Below, piece by piece: positions 9,452 to 17,981 of a DNA stretch of 64,000 nt. The DNA comes from Sphingomonas chungangi (lineage in GTDB: Bacteria > Pseudomonadota > Alphaproteobacteria > Sphingomonadales > Sphingomonadaceae): NCBI RefSeq assembly GCF_013778325.1, contig NZ_JACEIB010000004.1:590-64589 (forward strand). The letters are read 5' to 3'. The position numbers and the translations under genes are program-made. The notes beneath the pieces were generated by a model, which worked only from the letters and a program-made list of their open reading frames with translations, was not told where the DNA came from and made no database searches. Numbering within the stretch: position 1 is the stretch's first letter; the number at the start of each line of letters is the position of its first letter.

Positions 9452-9467
9452 CCTAATTGTCGTTAGG
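9452..9467. promoter_or_regulatory. 16-bp palindromic operator, site 3 of 4
   Basis: CCTAATTGTCGTTAGG lies 28 bp before the luciferase-like monooxygenase start, in the intergenic region shared with the divergent acyl-CoA ligase/ribB operon. Five of six arm positions pair. It could control both directions. Confidence 0.65.
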
Positions 9468-9494
9468 TTACGACCAGATCAGTGGAGATATGCG

Positions 9495-10601
9495 ATGCAC
9501 GTTGGGCTGGGGCTCACTTTCCAGAATCTGCATGACCGGGTGACGGACAGCGACGTCTTCCGGCACGAGCTCGGCCTGGCGGCACGCGCGGAGGATCAGG
9601 GTTTCGATTCGGTCTGGACACCGGAGCATCATTTCACCGGCTACATGATGACCCCGAACGTGCCGCAGTTCCTGTCCTGGGTCGCCGCGAAGACCAAGCG
9701 GATCAAGCTCGGCACCACCGTGACCGTGCTGCCCTGGCAGAACCCCGTCCGCATCGCGGAATCCTTCCTGCTGCTCGATCAATTTTCCGAGGGGCGCGCG
9801 ATCCTCGGCATCGGGCGCGGCCTCGGCAAGGAAGAGTTCGACGGCTTCAACGTGCCGATGGGTGAGGCGCGCAAGCGCTTCCGGGAATATGCCGAATGCC
9901 TGCTCGCGGGCCTCGAGACCGGCGTCATGCAATATGACGGCGAATATCTGAAGCAGTCGCCTGTCGAGCTGCGCCCGCGCCCCTATGCCAGCTATAACGG
10001 GCGCGTCTTCGCCTCCGCCGTCTCGCCGGAATCGGTCAAGCTGATGGCGAGCCTGAATGTCGGGCTGATGATCATCGCGCAGAAGCCCTGGAACCGGGTG
10101 GAGGAGGATCTGCAGGCCTATCGAACACGCTTCCTCGAAGTGTCGGGCGGCCGTCCCGCGCCGAAGCCGGTGGTGGTCGCCTTCGTCGCGGTGAACGAGG
10201 ATGCCGCCAAGGCGCAGGAGATGCGCGACAAGTATCTCGTCGAATATGCCCGATCGACCTCGGCCTTCTACCAGTTCGGGAACAAGGAGTTCGCGAACAT
10301 CGAGGGCTATGAATATTACGGCGCGCTCGCGGCCAGCGTCGAGAAGAACGGCATCGAGAAGTTCAACAACTTCCTCGCCGATCTCCAGATCTGGGGGCGG
10401 CCGGAGGAGGTCACCGAGAAGCTGCGTTCGATGGTCGAGCGCTTCGATGTTGGCAGCTTCATCATCTACACCCAGTTCGGCGACATGCCGTTCGAGGTGG
10501 GACGCGACAATTACGAACTGTTCGCGCGCAAGGTGTTGCCGCAGCTCAAGGATCTCGACGTGTCGGCGGCCGGCGCCGGGCAGGTGTCCGTGCCGGCATG
10601 A
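9495..10601 (+). CDS. Luciferase-like (LLM) flavin-dependent monooxygenase 1
   Basis: A 368-residue TIM-barrel enzyme of the bacterial luciferase family, which uses reduced FMN from a separate reductase to insert oxygen. Family signs are MHVGLGLTFQN at the start, GFDSVWTPEHHF, KLGTTVTVLPWQNPVRIAE and GRAILGIGRGLGKEEFDGF. The ATG at 9495 has a GTGGAG ribosome-binding site; an upstream in-frame start at 9375 would run through the operator. It leads a rightward operon with a Rieske oxygenase, a crotonase-like protein and an SMP-30 lactonase. A Baeyer-Villiger-type oxidation followed by lactone hydrolysis would fit that order, but this is inference. Confidence 0.9.
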   Translation: MHVGLGLTFQNLHDRVTDSDVFRHELGLAARAEDQGFDSVWTPEHHFTGYMMTPNVPQFLSWVAAKTKRIKLGTTVTVLPWQNPVRIAESFLLLDQFSEGRAILGIGRGLGKEEFDGFNVPMGEARKRFREYAECLLAGLETGVMQYDGEYLKQSPVELRPRPYASYNGRVFASAVSPESVKLMASLNVGLMIIAQKPWNRVEEDLQAYRTRFLEVSGGRPAPKPVVVAFVAVNEDAAKAQEMRDKYLVEYARSTSAFYQFGNKEFANIEGYEYYGALAASVEKNGIEKFNNFLADLQIWGRPEEVTEKLRSMVERFDVGSFIIYTQFGDMPFEVGRDNYELFARKVLPQLKDLDVSAAGAGQVSVPA

Positions 10602-10636
10602 CGGCGGGCTAGGAGCCTGCGGGACCGGCCCCGGCG

Positions 10637-11815
10637 ATGGATCGACATATCCAGATCAAGCTCGTCGAGCGGCTGCGCGAGGCCGATCCGCGCCTTCGCT
10701 GGAGCCACGCCGATCGCTCGATGGCGAATCCGGCCGGCCGCTATGTGGACGAGGACTGGTTCCGGGACGAGCGACAGGCATTGTTTCGCGAGTGCGCCCA
10801 GTTCGTTGGGCTGTCCGTAGAATGCGCCCGTCCCGGCGATTATCTGACGCGCGATTGCGGCGGCGTCCCGATCCTGATCGTCCGGCAGCCCGATCTGAGC
10901 CTGCGCGCCTTCGTCAACGCCTGCCGCCATCGTGCCGCGCCCTTGCTCAAGGGCGATGGTTCGCAGGGGCGTCGGCCGATCGTCTGCCCCTATCACGCCT
11001 GGACCTATGGGACAGACGGCAGCCTCCTGGCACGTCCCCATGACGAAGGTGGTTTCGACGATGTCGCCGATCCGTGCGGCCTGCTTGTTCGCTCGGTGGT
11101 CGAGGCCCATGGCCTGATCTTCGTGCATCCGCTGGAGGGCGCGACGGTGGACGCCGCCGACCTGTTGCACGGTGCCGAGCGCGAATTCGCGGGCTACGGG
11201 ATCGAGAGCGCGCACCTGTTCGATCGACGCGAGACCGTCTGGCCGATCAACTGGAAGCTTCTGCTCGATACCTTCCTTGAGCCCTATCACGTGCGTTTCG
11301 TGCATCGGAACTCGATCGACCGGACGTTCCTGTCCCATCAATTGTTCGACGTCTTCGGCCCGGTCGCGCGGCCGATCGGCCTGCGGCGGTCGGTGCTCGA
11401 TCAGCTCGAAAGCTGCCGGCCGTCGGATTGGCGGCTATTCCCCCACGCGGCGGCGCAATACGTCCTGCTGCCGAACGCCCTCCTGTCCTATCAGGGCGAT
11501 CATATCGAGACCTGGCGCTTCGAGCCGATCGACTGCTTCTCGACGAGGGTGGTGACCAGCATCTTCTCGCCCTCTGAACCGGCAAGCGAGGAGGAGCGGG
11601 CACATTGGCAGCGCAATTTCGATATCCTGCTGCAGGTTGCGTTCGAGGAGGATTTTCCGATCCAGAAGGACATCCAGGACAATCTTCGATCGGGCGCGAT
11701 CGGTCATGTCCATTATGGTCGGCTCGAACCGGCGCTGATCCATTGCCATGGCACGATCAACGCCATGGTCGAGGCGTGGCGCGACAAAAGAGGAGGCGAG
11801 GATGAGCGACGGTGA
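10637..11815 (+). CDS. Rieske non-heme iron ring-hydroxylating oxygenase, alpha subunit
   Basis: A 392-residue terminal oxygenase component. The Rieske [2Fe-2S] ligands are in CRHRAAPLLKG and CPYHAWTYG. The mononuclear iron site is in DTFLEPYHVRFVH, which supplies the two histidines and the nearby acidic residue. Such enzymes hydroxylate, dihydroxylate or demethylate aromatic or polycyclic substrates and need a reductase; no ferredoxin or reductase gene is adjacent, so electrons must come from elsewhere. It lies 35 bp after the LLM gene and overlaps the next gene by 14 bp, indicating one operon. Confidence 0.9.
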   Translation: MDRHIQIKLVERLREADPRLRWSHADRSMANPAGRYVDEDWFRDERQALFRECAQFVGLSVECARPGDYLTRDCGGVPILIVRQPDLSLRAFVNACRHRAAPLLKGDGSQGRRPIVCPYHAWTYGTDGSLLARPHDEGGFDDVADPCGLLVRSVVEAHGLIFVHPLEGATVDAADLLHGAEREFAGYGIESAHLFDRRETVWPINWKLLLDTFLEPYHVRFVHRNSIDRTFLSHQLFDVFGPVARPIGLRRSVLDQLESCRPSDWRLFPHAAAQYVLLPNALLSYQGDHIETWRFEPIDCFSTRVVTSIFSPSEPASEEERAHWQRNFDILLQVAFEEDFPIQKDIQDNLRSGAIGHVHYGRLEPALIHCHGTINAMVEAWRDKRGGEDERR

Positions 11816-12653
11816 ACCCGATATCCTGTACGAGATCAGGGAGGGCGCCGCCTGGATCACGCTGAACAGGCCCGCCAAGCGCAATGCTTTGTCCGAGCCG
11901 CTGATGGAGTTGCTCAACCAGCGTCTCTGGGAGGCCGACGAGGACAATCGCGTCCGCTGTGTCGTGTTGCGCGCGGCGGGACCGGATTTCTCGTCGGGCT
12001 ACGATCTCCAGCGTTACGATCAGCCGATACCTGGGCAGGTCGACCACAAACGTGGCCGCGCCAAGTTCGACGACGACGCCTGGGCGCAGGAGAAAGCGCA
12101 GCGCCTGCGTATGGCGCTGTTCGACATGCACAAGCCGGTCATCGCGCAGGTCCACGGCCGCTGCCTGGCGGGAGGCACCGACCTCGCCTTGCTCTGCGAC
12201 ATGGTGGTGTGCGCGGACGATGCGCAGTTCGGCTTTCCGCCGGCGCGCTCGCAGGGCTCGTTGCCGAGCCACATGTGGCTCTATCTGGTGGGGCCGCAAT
12301 GGGCCAAGCGGCTGCTGCTGACCGGCGACTCCATCCTCGGCACCGATGCGGTGAAGATCGGCCTGGCGCTGAAGGCGGTGCCGGCCGATCAGCTGGATCA
12401 TGAGGTCGAAGCACTCGCGGCACGGCTGGCGCTGATCGACGCCGATCTGCTCAGCGCCAACAAGCGCATCGTCAATATCGGCCTCGAGCTGATGGGGATG
12501 CGGACGCTGCAGCGCATGGCCGCCGAGATGGATGCGCGCGGTCACCTGGCATCCAGCCGGGCGGAATTCAACGAGACGGTCCGCACCGAAGGGCTCAAGG
12601 AGGCGGTCCGCCGCCGCGACGCGCCATTCGGCGACGGCATCGTCAGGCTCTGA
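11802..12653 (+). CDS. Crotonase-fold protein lacking both catalytic glutamates
   Basis: A 283-residue enoyl-CoA hydratase/isomerase-family member with NRPAKRNALSEPLM, a substrate-loop region (FSSGYDLQRYD), VHGRCLAGGTDLALLCDM and LLLTGDSI. Where hydratases carry the two active-site glutamates it has FPPARSQG and AKRLLLTG, so neither is conserved. It may be an isomerase, a C-C bond hydrolase or another crotonase-type enzyme, not a simple hydratase. The ATG at 11802 has a strong AGGAGG site and overlaps the Rieske stop. It is the third gene of the 9495-13606 operon. Confidence 0.85.
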   Translation: MSDGEPDILYEIREGAAWITLNRPAKRNALSEPLMELLNQRLWEADEDNRVRCVVLRAAGPDFSSGYDLQRYDQPIPGQVDHKRGRAKFDDDAWAQEKAQRLRMALFDMHKPVIAQVHGRCLAGGTDLALLCDMVVCADDAQFGFPPARSQGSLPSHMWLYLVGPQWAKRLLLTGDSILGTDAVKIGLALKAVPADQLDHEVEALAARLALIDADLLSANKRIVNIGLELMGMRTLQRMAAEMDARGHLASSRAEFNETVRTEGLKEAVRRRDAPFGDGIVRL

Positions 12654-12670
12654 GCCAAAGGAGAGAACGG

Positions 12671-13606
12671 ATGGGTGATGGCAAGGACTGGACGTGCCTA
12701 TGGGAGGCCAAGGCCATTCTGGGCGAGAGCACGATCTGGGATCCGCGCGACGGATGCATCTATTGGGTGGATATCGATGCGCCGAGCGTTAACTGGTTCG
12801 ATCTCGCCAGCGGCGACAGGGGCAGCTGGGTGTCGCCGCAATGGATCAGCGCCATCGCCTTGCGGGAGAAGGGGGGCTTCATCGCGTCCTGTCGCGAAGG
12901 TCTCGCGATCATCGATCCGAAAGGCGGCACCTATCAGGCGTTCGCCGATCCGATCCCCGACCGGCGGATCGCGCGGCTCAATGACGGCGTGACCGACCGC
13001 AAGGGCCGCTACTGGACGGGATCGTGCGATTCCAGCCAGTGGGACGACAGCACGACCGCCGAGGACAAGGAAAGCAGCCTCAAGGATTTCGACAAGCGCA
13101 GCACCGGCGAGCTCTACCGGCTGGACGCGGACGGCTCGATCCACACCATGGAACGCAACATCGTCACGGCCAATGGTCCGGCGTTCAGCCCGGACGGCAA
13201 GACCGCCTATGTGAACGATTCGATGCCGCTGGTGACGTGGGTGTATGACCTCGCCGAGGACGGCACGCTTTCGAACCGCCGGGACTTCCTGACGTTCAAG
13301 CCGGAGGATGGTTATCCCGACGGCATGGCGGTGGATGTAGAGGGCTGCATCTGGATGGCCTTCTACGAGAGCTGGGTGTTGCGCCGCTTCGCGCCCGACG
13401 CGAGCCTGGTCGAGGAGCGGCAGCTTCCGGTCCGGCGGGGCCTGCGCCCTGCCTTCGGCGGAGAGGCAATGGACCGCCTGTTCCTCATCACCGGCTCGGC
13501 CGGCTACACCGACGAGATGTGGCAGCGCGAGCCCCTCGCAGGCGGCCTGTTCGAGCTCCACAACCCCGGTACCCGCGGGCTGCCCGTCATCCCGTTTCCG
13601 GGATGA
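12671..13606 (+). CDS. SMP-30/gluconolactonase/LRE family lactonase
   Basis: A 311-residue six-bladed propeller protein of the SMP-30 family, which hydrolyses lactones with a bound divalent metal. The metal-site pattern is present: GEST at 17-20, RLNDGVTDRKGRYW, NGPAFSPDGKTAYVNDS and YPDGMAVDVEGCIWMAF. The family end, RLFLITGSAGY, is also recognisable. As last gene of the LLM-Rieske-crotonase operon it may open a lactone made by the flavin monooxygenase; that substrate link is inference. It starts 18 bp after the previous stop with a GGAGAG site and converges on the SDR gene at 13630. Confidence 0.88.
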   Translation: MGDGKDWTCLWEAKAILGESTIWDPRDGCIYWVDIDAPSVNWFDLASGDRGSWVSPQWISAIALREKGGFIASCREGLAIIDPKGGTYQAFADPIPDRRIARLNDGVTDRKGRYWTGSCDSSQWDDSTTAEDKESSLKDFDKRSTGELYRLDADGSIHTMERNIVTANGPAFSPDGKTAYVNDSMPLVTWVYDLAEDGTLSNRRDFLTFKPEDGYPDGMAVDVEGCIWMAFYESWVLRRFAPDASLVEERQLPVRRGLRPAFGGEAMDRLFLITGSAGYTDEMWQREPLAGGLFELHNPGTRGLPVIPFPG

Positions 13607-13629
13607 GGGCAGGCCCGGGGCCGGGTACC

Positions 13630-14400
13630 TCAGCGAACCGAGATCAGACCACCGTCGACCGGAATGAGCTGACCGGTGATGAAGCGCGAAGCGTCGCTCG
13701 CCAGGAACAGGAGCACCGGCGCAAGATCCGTGTCAGCATTGCCGAACTTGCCGCCGAGCGGGATCTGCTCGGCGGTCGCGCGATCGTGGGTCGCCAGCTC
13801 ATCCGGGCTCAGCGCTTCGCGGAAGCGCTCGTACATGGGCGTGACGATATAAGGCAGCACCGCGTTGACCCGGATGCCGCGCGGACCCCATTCGCGCGCG
13901 ACGCTGCGAGTCCACGTGTGGACCGCGCCCTTGGAGGCGCCGTAAACGGCGTTGTTGATCTCGGCGGTCAGTCCCGATTCCGATCCGAAATTCAGGATCG
14001 CCCCGCCGTCGGTCATATGCCGGTGGGCGGCGCCGTTGGTGTAGATCGTGCCGTTGACGTTGACCGCCATCAGCCATTCGAGCGTGTCGTCGGGCACGGC
14101 GTGGGTCGGCGCGTGGCGGTGGACGCCGGCGATGTGGGCCAGGACATCGAGCCCGCCCATCGCCGACACGGCCCGGTCGAACGCGGTATCGACCTCCGCT
14201 CTCTTGCTGACGTCGCATGGGAGAAAGGTCGCCTGCCCCGGGCCGGACGACGAGGCGGCCTCGGCCGTCTGCGGGCCTTGTTGCTCGTCGACGTCGAGCG
14301 AAAACACCCGGGCACCGGCCGCGACGAACGCCCTGACGGCCGCCGCGCCGATCCCTTGCGCACCACCGGTCACGATGATCCTCTTGCCCTGCAGGGACAT
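13630..14400 (-). CDS. Short-chain dehydrogenase/reductase (SDR)
   Basis: A 256-residue SDR with TGGAQGIG near the N-terminus, the catalytic tyrosine and lysine in YGASK, the serine in FGSES, and a typical C-terminus [11 protein letters not shown]. The usual NNAG motif is replaced by HIAG, a tolerated variation. Aspartate after the second strand (SLDVD) suggests NAD(H) use. The ATG at 14400 is preferred over 14406 because AGGAG is properly spaced only for the former. It is divergent from the TetR gene at 14498 across about 100 bp, so that regulator may control it. Confidence 0.88.
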   Translation of the reverse strand: MSLQGKRIIVTGGAQGIGAAAVRAFVAAGARVFSLDVDEQQGPQTAEAASSSGPGQATFLPCDVSKRAEVDTAFDRAVSAMGGLDVLAHIAGVHRHAPTHAVPDDTLEWLMAVNVNGTIYTNGAAHRHMTDGGAILNFGSESGLTAEINNAVYGASKGAVHTWTRSVAREWGPRGIRVNAVLPYIVTPMYERFREALSPDELATHDRATAEQIPLGGKFGNADTDLAPVLLFLASDASRFITGQLIPVDGGLISVR

Positions 14401-14497
14401 CAACATTCTCCTCTTTCTTCTGGAATCGGCTGGGACGGTGCCTCGCCTCGCCTCACGATGCTCTTCCCAAACCGCCGTTCGGCGCTAAGGAATCGAC

Positions 14498-15085
14498 ATG
14501 GCTGAACGAGACCAATCGCGTACCCGAATCCTGGATGCCGCCGCCGCGACGCTGCGCGCGCGCGGCCTCGCCGGCGCCAGGCTGAGCGAGATCGCGAAAA
14601 TTGCGGGGATGCTGGCGCCGAGCCTCTATCACCACTTCGGTTCGAAGGACGAACTGGTCGAGGAAGTGATGATGGAGGGCATCTACCACAACACCCGACA
14701 CATCGTGTCGCATGTCGAAGTCCTCGGCAGCGGGGCATCGCCGATCCAGCGCCTGGAAACCGCCATTCGGTCGCATATCGACTTCCTCCTGACGGGAGAC
14801 GATTATTCCTCGGCAGTGGCCCGCGTCTTCGACGACCTTCCCGACGACATGAAGAAGCGCGTCGTCGCCGCCTATTCGGGGTTCGACAACTATTGGCGCG
14901 ACCTGATCGTCGCGGCGCAGAAGGACGGCAGCGCCGATGCCGATCTCGATCCGACGGTCGTGCGCAAATTCCTGATCGCCATGTTGAATTCGAGCTCGTC
15001 CTGGTATCGGCCCGGCAAACTCGGGCCCGCCCAGATCGCCGAGCAGGCTGCCCGCATGGTGATCAGCGGATTCGCCGCACGCTGA
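14498..15085 (+). CDS. TetR/AcrR-family transcriptional regulator 1
   Basis: A 195-residue one-domain regulator. The N-terminal helix-turn-helix reads RILDAAAATLRARGLAGARLSEIAK (in parts) followed by SLYHHFGSKDELVEEV, a textbook TetR pattern. The rest is a helical ligand-binding domain. It lies between the divergent SDR and the convergent LLM gene. It is one of two TetR candidates for recognising the CCTAAT palindrome shared by four promoters here. Its own upstream region shows no copy, so autoregulation through that site is not supported. Confidence 0.9.
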   Translation: MAERDQSRTRILDAAAATLRARGLAGARLSEIAKIAGMLAPSLYHHFGSKDELVEEVMMEGIYHNTRHIVSHVEVLGSGASPIQRLETAIRSHIDFLLTGDDYSSAVARVFDDLPDDMKKRVVAAYSGFDNYWRDLIVAAQKDGSADADLDPTVVRKFLIAMLNSSSSWYRPGKLGPAQIAEQAARMVISGFAAR

Positions 15086-15136
15086 TCTTCGGCAGGTGGC
15101 GCGATATCGGTCGCCACCACCTGCCATCGATAGCGC

Positions 15137-16279
15137 TCAGGCTGCCACCGTCTCCTTGGACGCCACGGGCTCGCCGGGAAGGGTGATGCGTGGCGCCACT
15201 TCCTTCGCCGCCAGTTCCAGCGAATGGAACCAGGGCGACGGATCGTCATAATAATCGTGGCTCTCGATCTGGAGCGTGCCCCAGCCGCCGCACTTGGAGA
15301 AGAGCTCGTTGGTCTTCTCGACGACGGTGTCGGGCGAGCCGACGATGAACACCCTGTCGACCAGAAATTCGAGATCGGCCGCCAGCGGATCGATGCCATG
15401 ATCCTTGGCGAAGCCGTCCATCATGCCGAAGCGCCGCCAGATCGGGATCAGATACTTGTTGAAGCAATAGCCGATCGGGCCTTCCATCACTTCCTTCTTG
15501 GCCTCGGCGTCGGTGTCGCCGACGAAGATGGTGTGCGAGACCGCGTGGCGCTGGCGATCGGGCGTGAAGCCGGCCTTGATATTGGCCTCCGAATAGATCT
15601 CCCAGTGGCGCTTGAGCGCGTCGAGACCGGAGTAGATGGAGACGGGCTTGAAGTTCTTTTCGCCCGCCAGCCGCATGGACGGCGATTCCATGCTGAAACC
15701 GGTGACCGCGACCTCGGGAAAGCCGCCCCACGGAGAGAAATCGGCCAGCTTGTGCTGCTCGTCTTCCTCGGTCAGCGCGACTTCCTCTTCCGGGAAGCCG
15801 GCATCCCAATATTTGCCTTCGTAGAAGAAGGGCTCGCGCTTCCAGATCTTCTCCATGATCGAAAGGCTCTCGCGCACCATGTCGTTGAGGTGCTTGGAGT
15901 TGATGTCGTCGCCGCGGATGCCGTGCATGTAGGAGGCGGCGGGGTAGGCGCCCGCGCCGATGCCCAGGAAGTAGCGGCCCTCGAGGATCTGCGACAGCCA
16001 GCCGATCGTCATGGCGAGCTTGGTCGGATGCTGGTGCGGCAGCAGGTGCGCCATCGGCGCGAACTTGATCGTCTTGGTCTGCAGCGCGGCGGCCGCCATG
16101 ATCAGCTCGGGATTGGGGATGTTTTCCCAGATCTGCGATGCGTGCTCGGAGATCATCATCGAGGTGAAGCCGGCCTTGTCGGCCGCGATCGAACTCTGCA
16201 CGCCCCAGTCGAACGTCTGACGCGCGGTGCGGCCCGGGCGCATATAGGGGTGGAAGATGAGTCCCGTTTCCATTGCCAT
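15137..16279 (-). CDS. Luciferase-like (LLM) flavin-dependent monooxygenase 2
   Basis: A 380-residue LLM-class flavin-dependent oxidoreductase. Family features include GLIFHPYMRPGRT at the start, GFTSMMISEHASQIWENIPNPE, KFAPMAHLLPHQHPTKLA, LEGRYFLGIGAGAYP and the late region FIVGSPDTVVEKTNELF. It requires reduced flavin, plausibly from the reductase at 17403. It is divergent from TetR regulator 2 (16531). The 250-bp intergenic region carries two 17-bp inverted-repeat operators. With LLM 1 it makes two flavin monooxygenases in one cluster, which suggests two separate oxygen insertions. Confidence 0.9.
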   Translation of the reverse strand: MAMETGLIFHPYMRPGRTARQTFDWGVQSSIAADKAGFTSMMISEHASQIWENIPNPELIMAAAALQTKTIKFAPMAHLLPHQHPTKLAMTIGWLSQILEGRYFLGIGAGAYPAASYMHGIRGDDINSKHLNDMVRESLSIMEKIWKREPFFYEGKYWDAGFPEEEVALTEEDEQHKLADFSPWGGFPEVAVTGFSMESPSMRLAGEKNFKPVSIYSGLDALKRHWEIYSEANIKAGFTPDRQRHAVSHTIFVGDTDAEAKKEVMEGPIGYCFNKYLIPIWRRFGMMDGFAKDHGIDPLAADLEFLVDRVFIVGSPDTVVEKTNELFSKCGGWGTLQIESHDYYDDPSPWFHSLELAAKEVAPRITLPGEPVASKETVAA

Positions 16280-16344
16280 GGCGTCTCTCTCCTGGTCGCC
16301 GGCGCGTTGCGCCCTGATCTTTGGCCGCGTGCTCCGGCCGATGC

Positions 16345-16385
16345 TTAAGTCATGCGCTTAGCGGTAATCTAAGTCAACTGCTTAG
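16345..16385. promoter_or_regulatory. Two spaced 17-bp inverted-repeat operators between LLM 2 and TetR 2
   Basis: TTAAGTCATGCGCTTAG (16345-16361) and CTAAGTCAACTGCTTAG (16369-16385) are related 17-mers. Each has the inverted-repeat pattern TAAG-N7-CTTA, and their centres are 24 bp apart. They sit 66-106 bp before the LLM 2 start. They are probably bound by the adjacent TetR protein. A similar TAAGTCAGCTG occurs at 6141-6151 before the TonB receptor. Confidence 0.6.
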
Positions 16386-16530
16386 AGCGCGGCGAGGGAC
16401 TCACGCAGCGGATCGCGCAGAAGACCTAATTCGCTTGCGCTTCGGGCCTTGTATGTGGTGCTAGAGGCGAAGGAAACGGGTCTTGCAGGCGCCGAAGTTA
16501 AAACGGCCGCTTAGATGGGTGATCGGGATA

Positions 16531-17226
16531 ATGTCTGACGGCGGGCGGCGCGGCACAGGCAAGATGGTGGATCGGGAGGGCGGAGACGGCAAGGAGCGGA
16601 TGATCCTCATCGGGGAGGTCGTCTTCGCCGACCATGGCATCGCCGGCGCTTCGATGAGGGAGATCGCGTCCAAGGCCGGCCAGAAGAATCATTATGCCGT
16701 CCAATATCATTTCGGCTCCCGTGAAGGGCTGGTGAAGGCGATCTTCGATTATCGCATGCAGCAGATGGAGCCTGCCCGTCAGGCGATGCTGGAGCAGGCC
16801 GAACGCGAAGGGCAGCTGACCGACGCGCGGACCTTGCTCGATGTCATCATGCTGCCGCAGCTCGATCTCGAGGATGCCGAGGGCAACCATTCCTATGCGA
16901 GCTTCCTCAGCCAGTACCTGCTGCGCAGCCGATCGACGATGTTCGGGGACTTCGGAAGCGAGTCGCCGCCGCATCTCCAGCGTGCGCTCGATCTGCTGCG
17001 GGAGCGGCTAGGCTACCTTCCCACGCCCGTCGCGCAGAGGAGGCTGGTCAACGGCTGCCTCATGTTCCTCAACATGCTCGTCACGCATCGCGGCAACGGC
17101 GCGAACGAAGACATCGAGGAGCGTTTCGAGCATGCACTCGAAGACACGATGGAGATGATCGTCACCAGTATCTGCATGCCGTTGCGCACCCCACGCCATC
17201 TGCGTGGCGATCCGAATTCGGACTGA
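16531..17226 (+). CDS. TetR-family transcriptional regulator 2
   Basis: A TetR-type repressor of about 231 residues. The DNA-binding segment reads GEVVFADHGIAGASMREIASKAG then NHYAVQYHFGSREGLVKAI. The ligand domain is helical. ATG 16531 is proposed; the frame is open from 16483 and ATG 16564 is also possible, because the first 20 residues are charged and probably disordered. It is divergent from LLM 2 and followed by the flavin-reductase gene, which has its own CCTAAT palindrome. It probably binds the paired TAAGTCA sites next to it. Confidence 0.88.
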   Translation: MSDGGRRGTGKMVDREGGDGKERMILIGEVVFADHGIAGASMREIASKAGQKNHYAVQYHFGSREGLVKAIFDYRMQQMEPARQAMLEQAEREGQLTDARTLLDVIMLPQLDLEDAEGNHSYASFLSQYLLRSRSTMFGDFGSESPPHLQRALDLLRERLGYLPTPVAQRRLVNGCLMFLNMLVTHRGNGANEDIEERFEHALEDTMEMIVTSICMPLRTPRHLRGDPNSD

Positions 17227-17336
17227 CCGCAAGTCGCATCGCGCCATGACCCCGAGCTATCGCGAACTTCACAACATGGGCCTATTTGCGCCTGTTCAGA
17301 AACGAACTGCGGTGGCGGGCTTGCGATCTCGCTCAA

Positions 17337-17352
17337 CCTAATGATAATTAGG
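17337..17352. promoter_or_regulatory. 16-bp palindromic operator, site 4 of 4
   Basis: CCTAATGATAATTAGG is a perfect 6-bp-arm palindrome 50 bp before the flavin-reductase start. It matches the 649 site in both arms and differs only in the spacer, so the reductase probably belongs to the same regulon. Confidence 0.7.
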
Positions 17353-17402
17353 CTGTGATGGGTTGGCCTTGCCGGGCTGGCGCTCCTATACAGGGATGGA
17401 CG

Positions 17403-17903
17403 ATGTCACTGAGCTTCGACAGCAGCGAATTCCGCCGTATCCTGGGGCACTACCCGACGGGCGTATGCGCGATCACGGCTTGCTGTGATGGCGAGCCGGT
17501 CGGGATGGTGGTCGGCTCGTTCACGTCGGTGTCGCTGGATCCGCCGCTCGTCGCGTTCTTCCCGGATAGGACGTCGACCAGCTGGCCGAAGATCGAGCAA
17601 GCGGGGCGTTTCTGCGTGAACATCCTGTCAGATGGCCAGCATGACGTCTGCCGCGCGCTGGCATCGAAGGGGGGCAACAAGTTCGATCGGGTCAGCCATC
17701 GGCCCTCCGGCGCCGGGCTGCCGATCATCGACGGAAGCGTCGCCTGGATCGATTGCGACCTCTACGCGGTCCACGAGGCGGGGGATCATTATATCGTGGT
17801 CGGGCAGGTTCACTCGCTGGAGGCGGCGCATGATCAGAAGCCCCTGCTGTTCTTCCAGGGTGGCTATGGTCAATTCTCTCCATTCGCGGCGATCGCCGTC
17901 TGA
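17403..17903 (+). CDS. Flavin reductase (FMN-binding split-barrel, two-component monooxygenase partner)
   Basis: A 166-residue NAD(P)H:flavin oxidoreductase of the HpaC/NtaB-like family. Signs are FRRILGHYPTGVCAITA, GMVVGSFTSVSLDPPLVAFFP, RFCVNILS and a late FFQGGYGQF. It would deliver reduced FMN to the two luciferase-like monooxygenases in this cluster. The ATG at 17403 has a GGGATGGA site; an in-frame ATG at 17355 overlaps the promoter zone. It sits directly behind a perfect CCTAAT palindrome and 78 bp before a thioesterase gene in the same direction. Confidence 0.92.
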   Translation: MSLSFDSSEFRRILGHYPTGVCAITACCDGEPVGMVVGSFTSVSLDPPLVAFFPDRTSTSWPKIEQAGRFCVNILSDGQHDVCRALASKGGNKFDRVSHRPSGAGLPIIDGSVAWIDCDLYAVHEAGDHYIVVGQVHSLEAAHDQKPLLFFQGGYGQFSPFAAIAV

Positions 17904-17981
17904 ACGCCGCCATCACCAGCCATTGCTCCAGCTCACGATGGTTTGGGTGCCGCTCTTCGGTGTCGGGGCGCAGGGTCCGGC

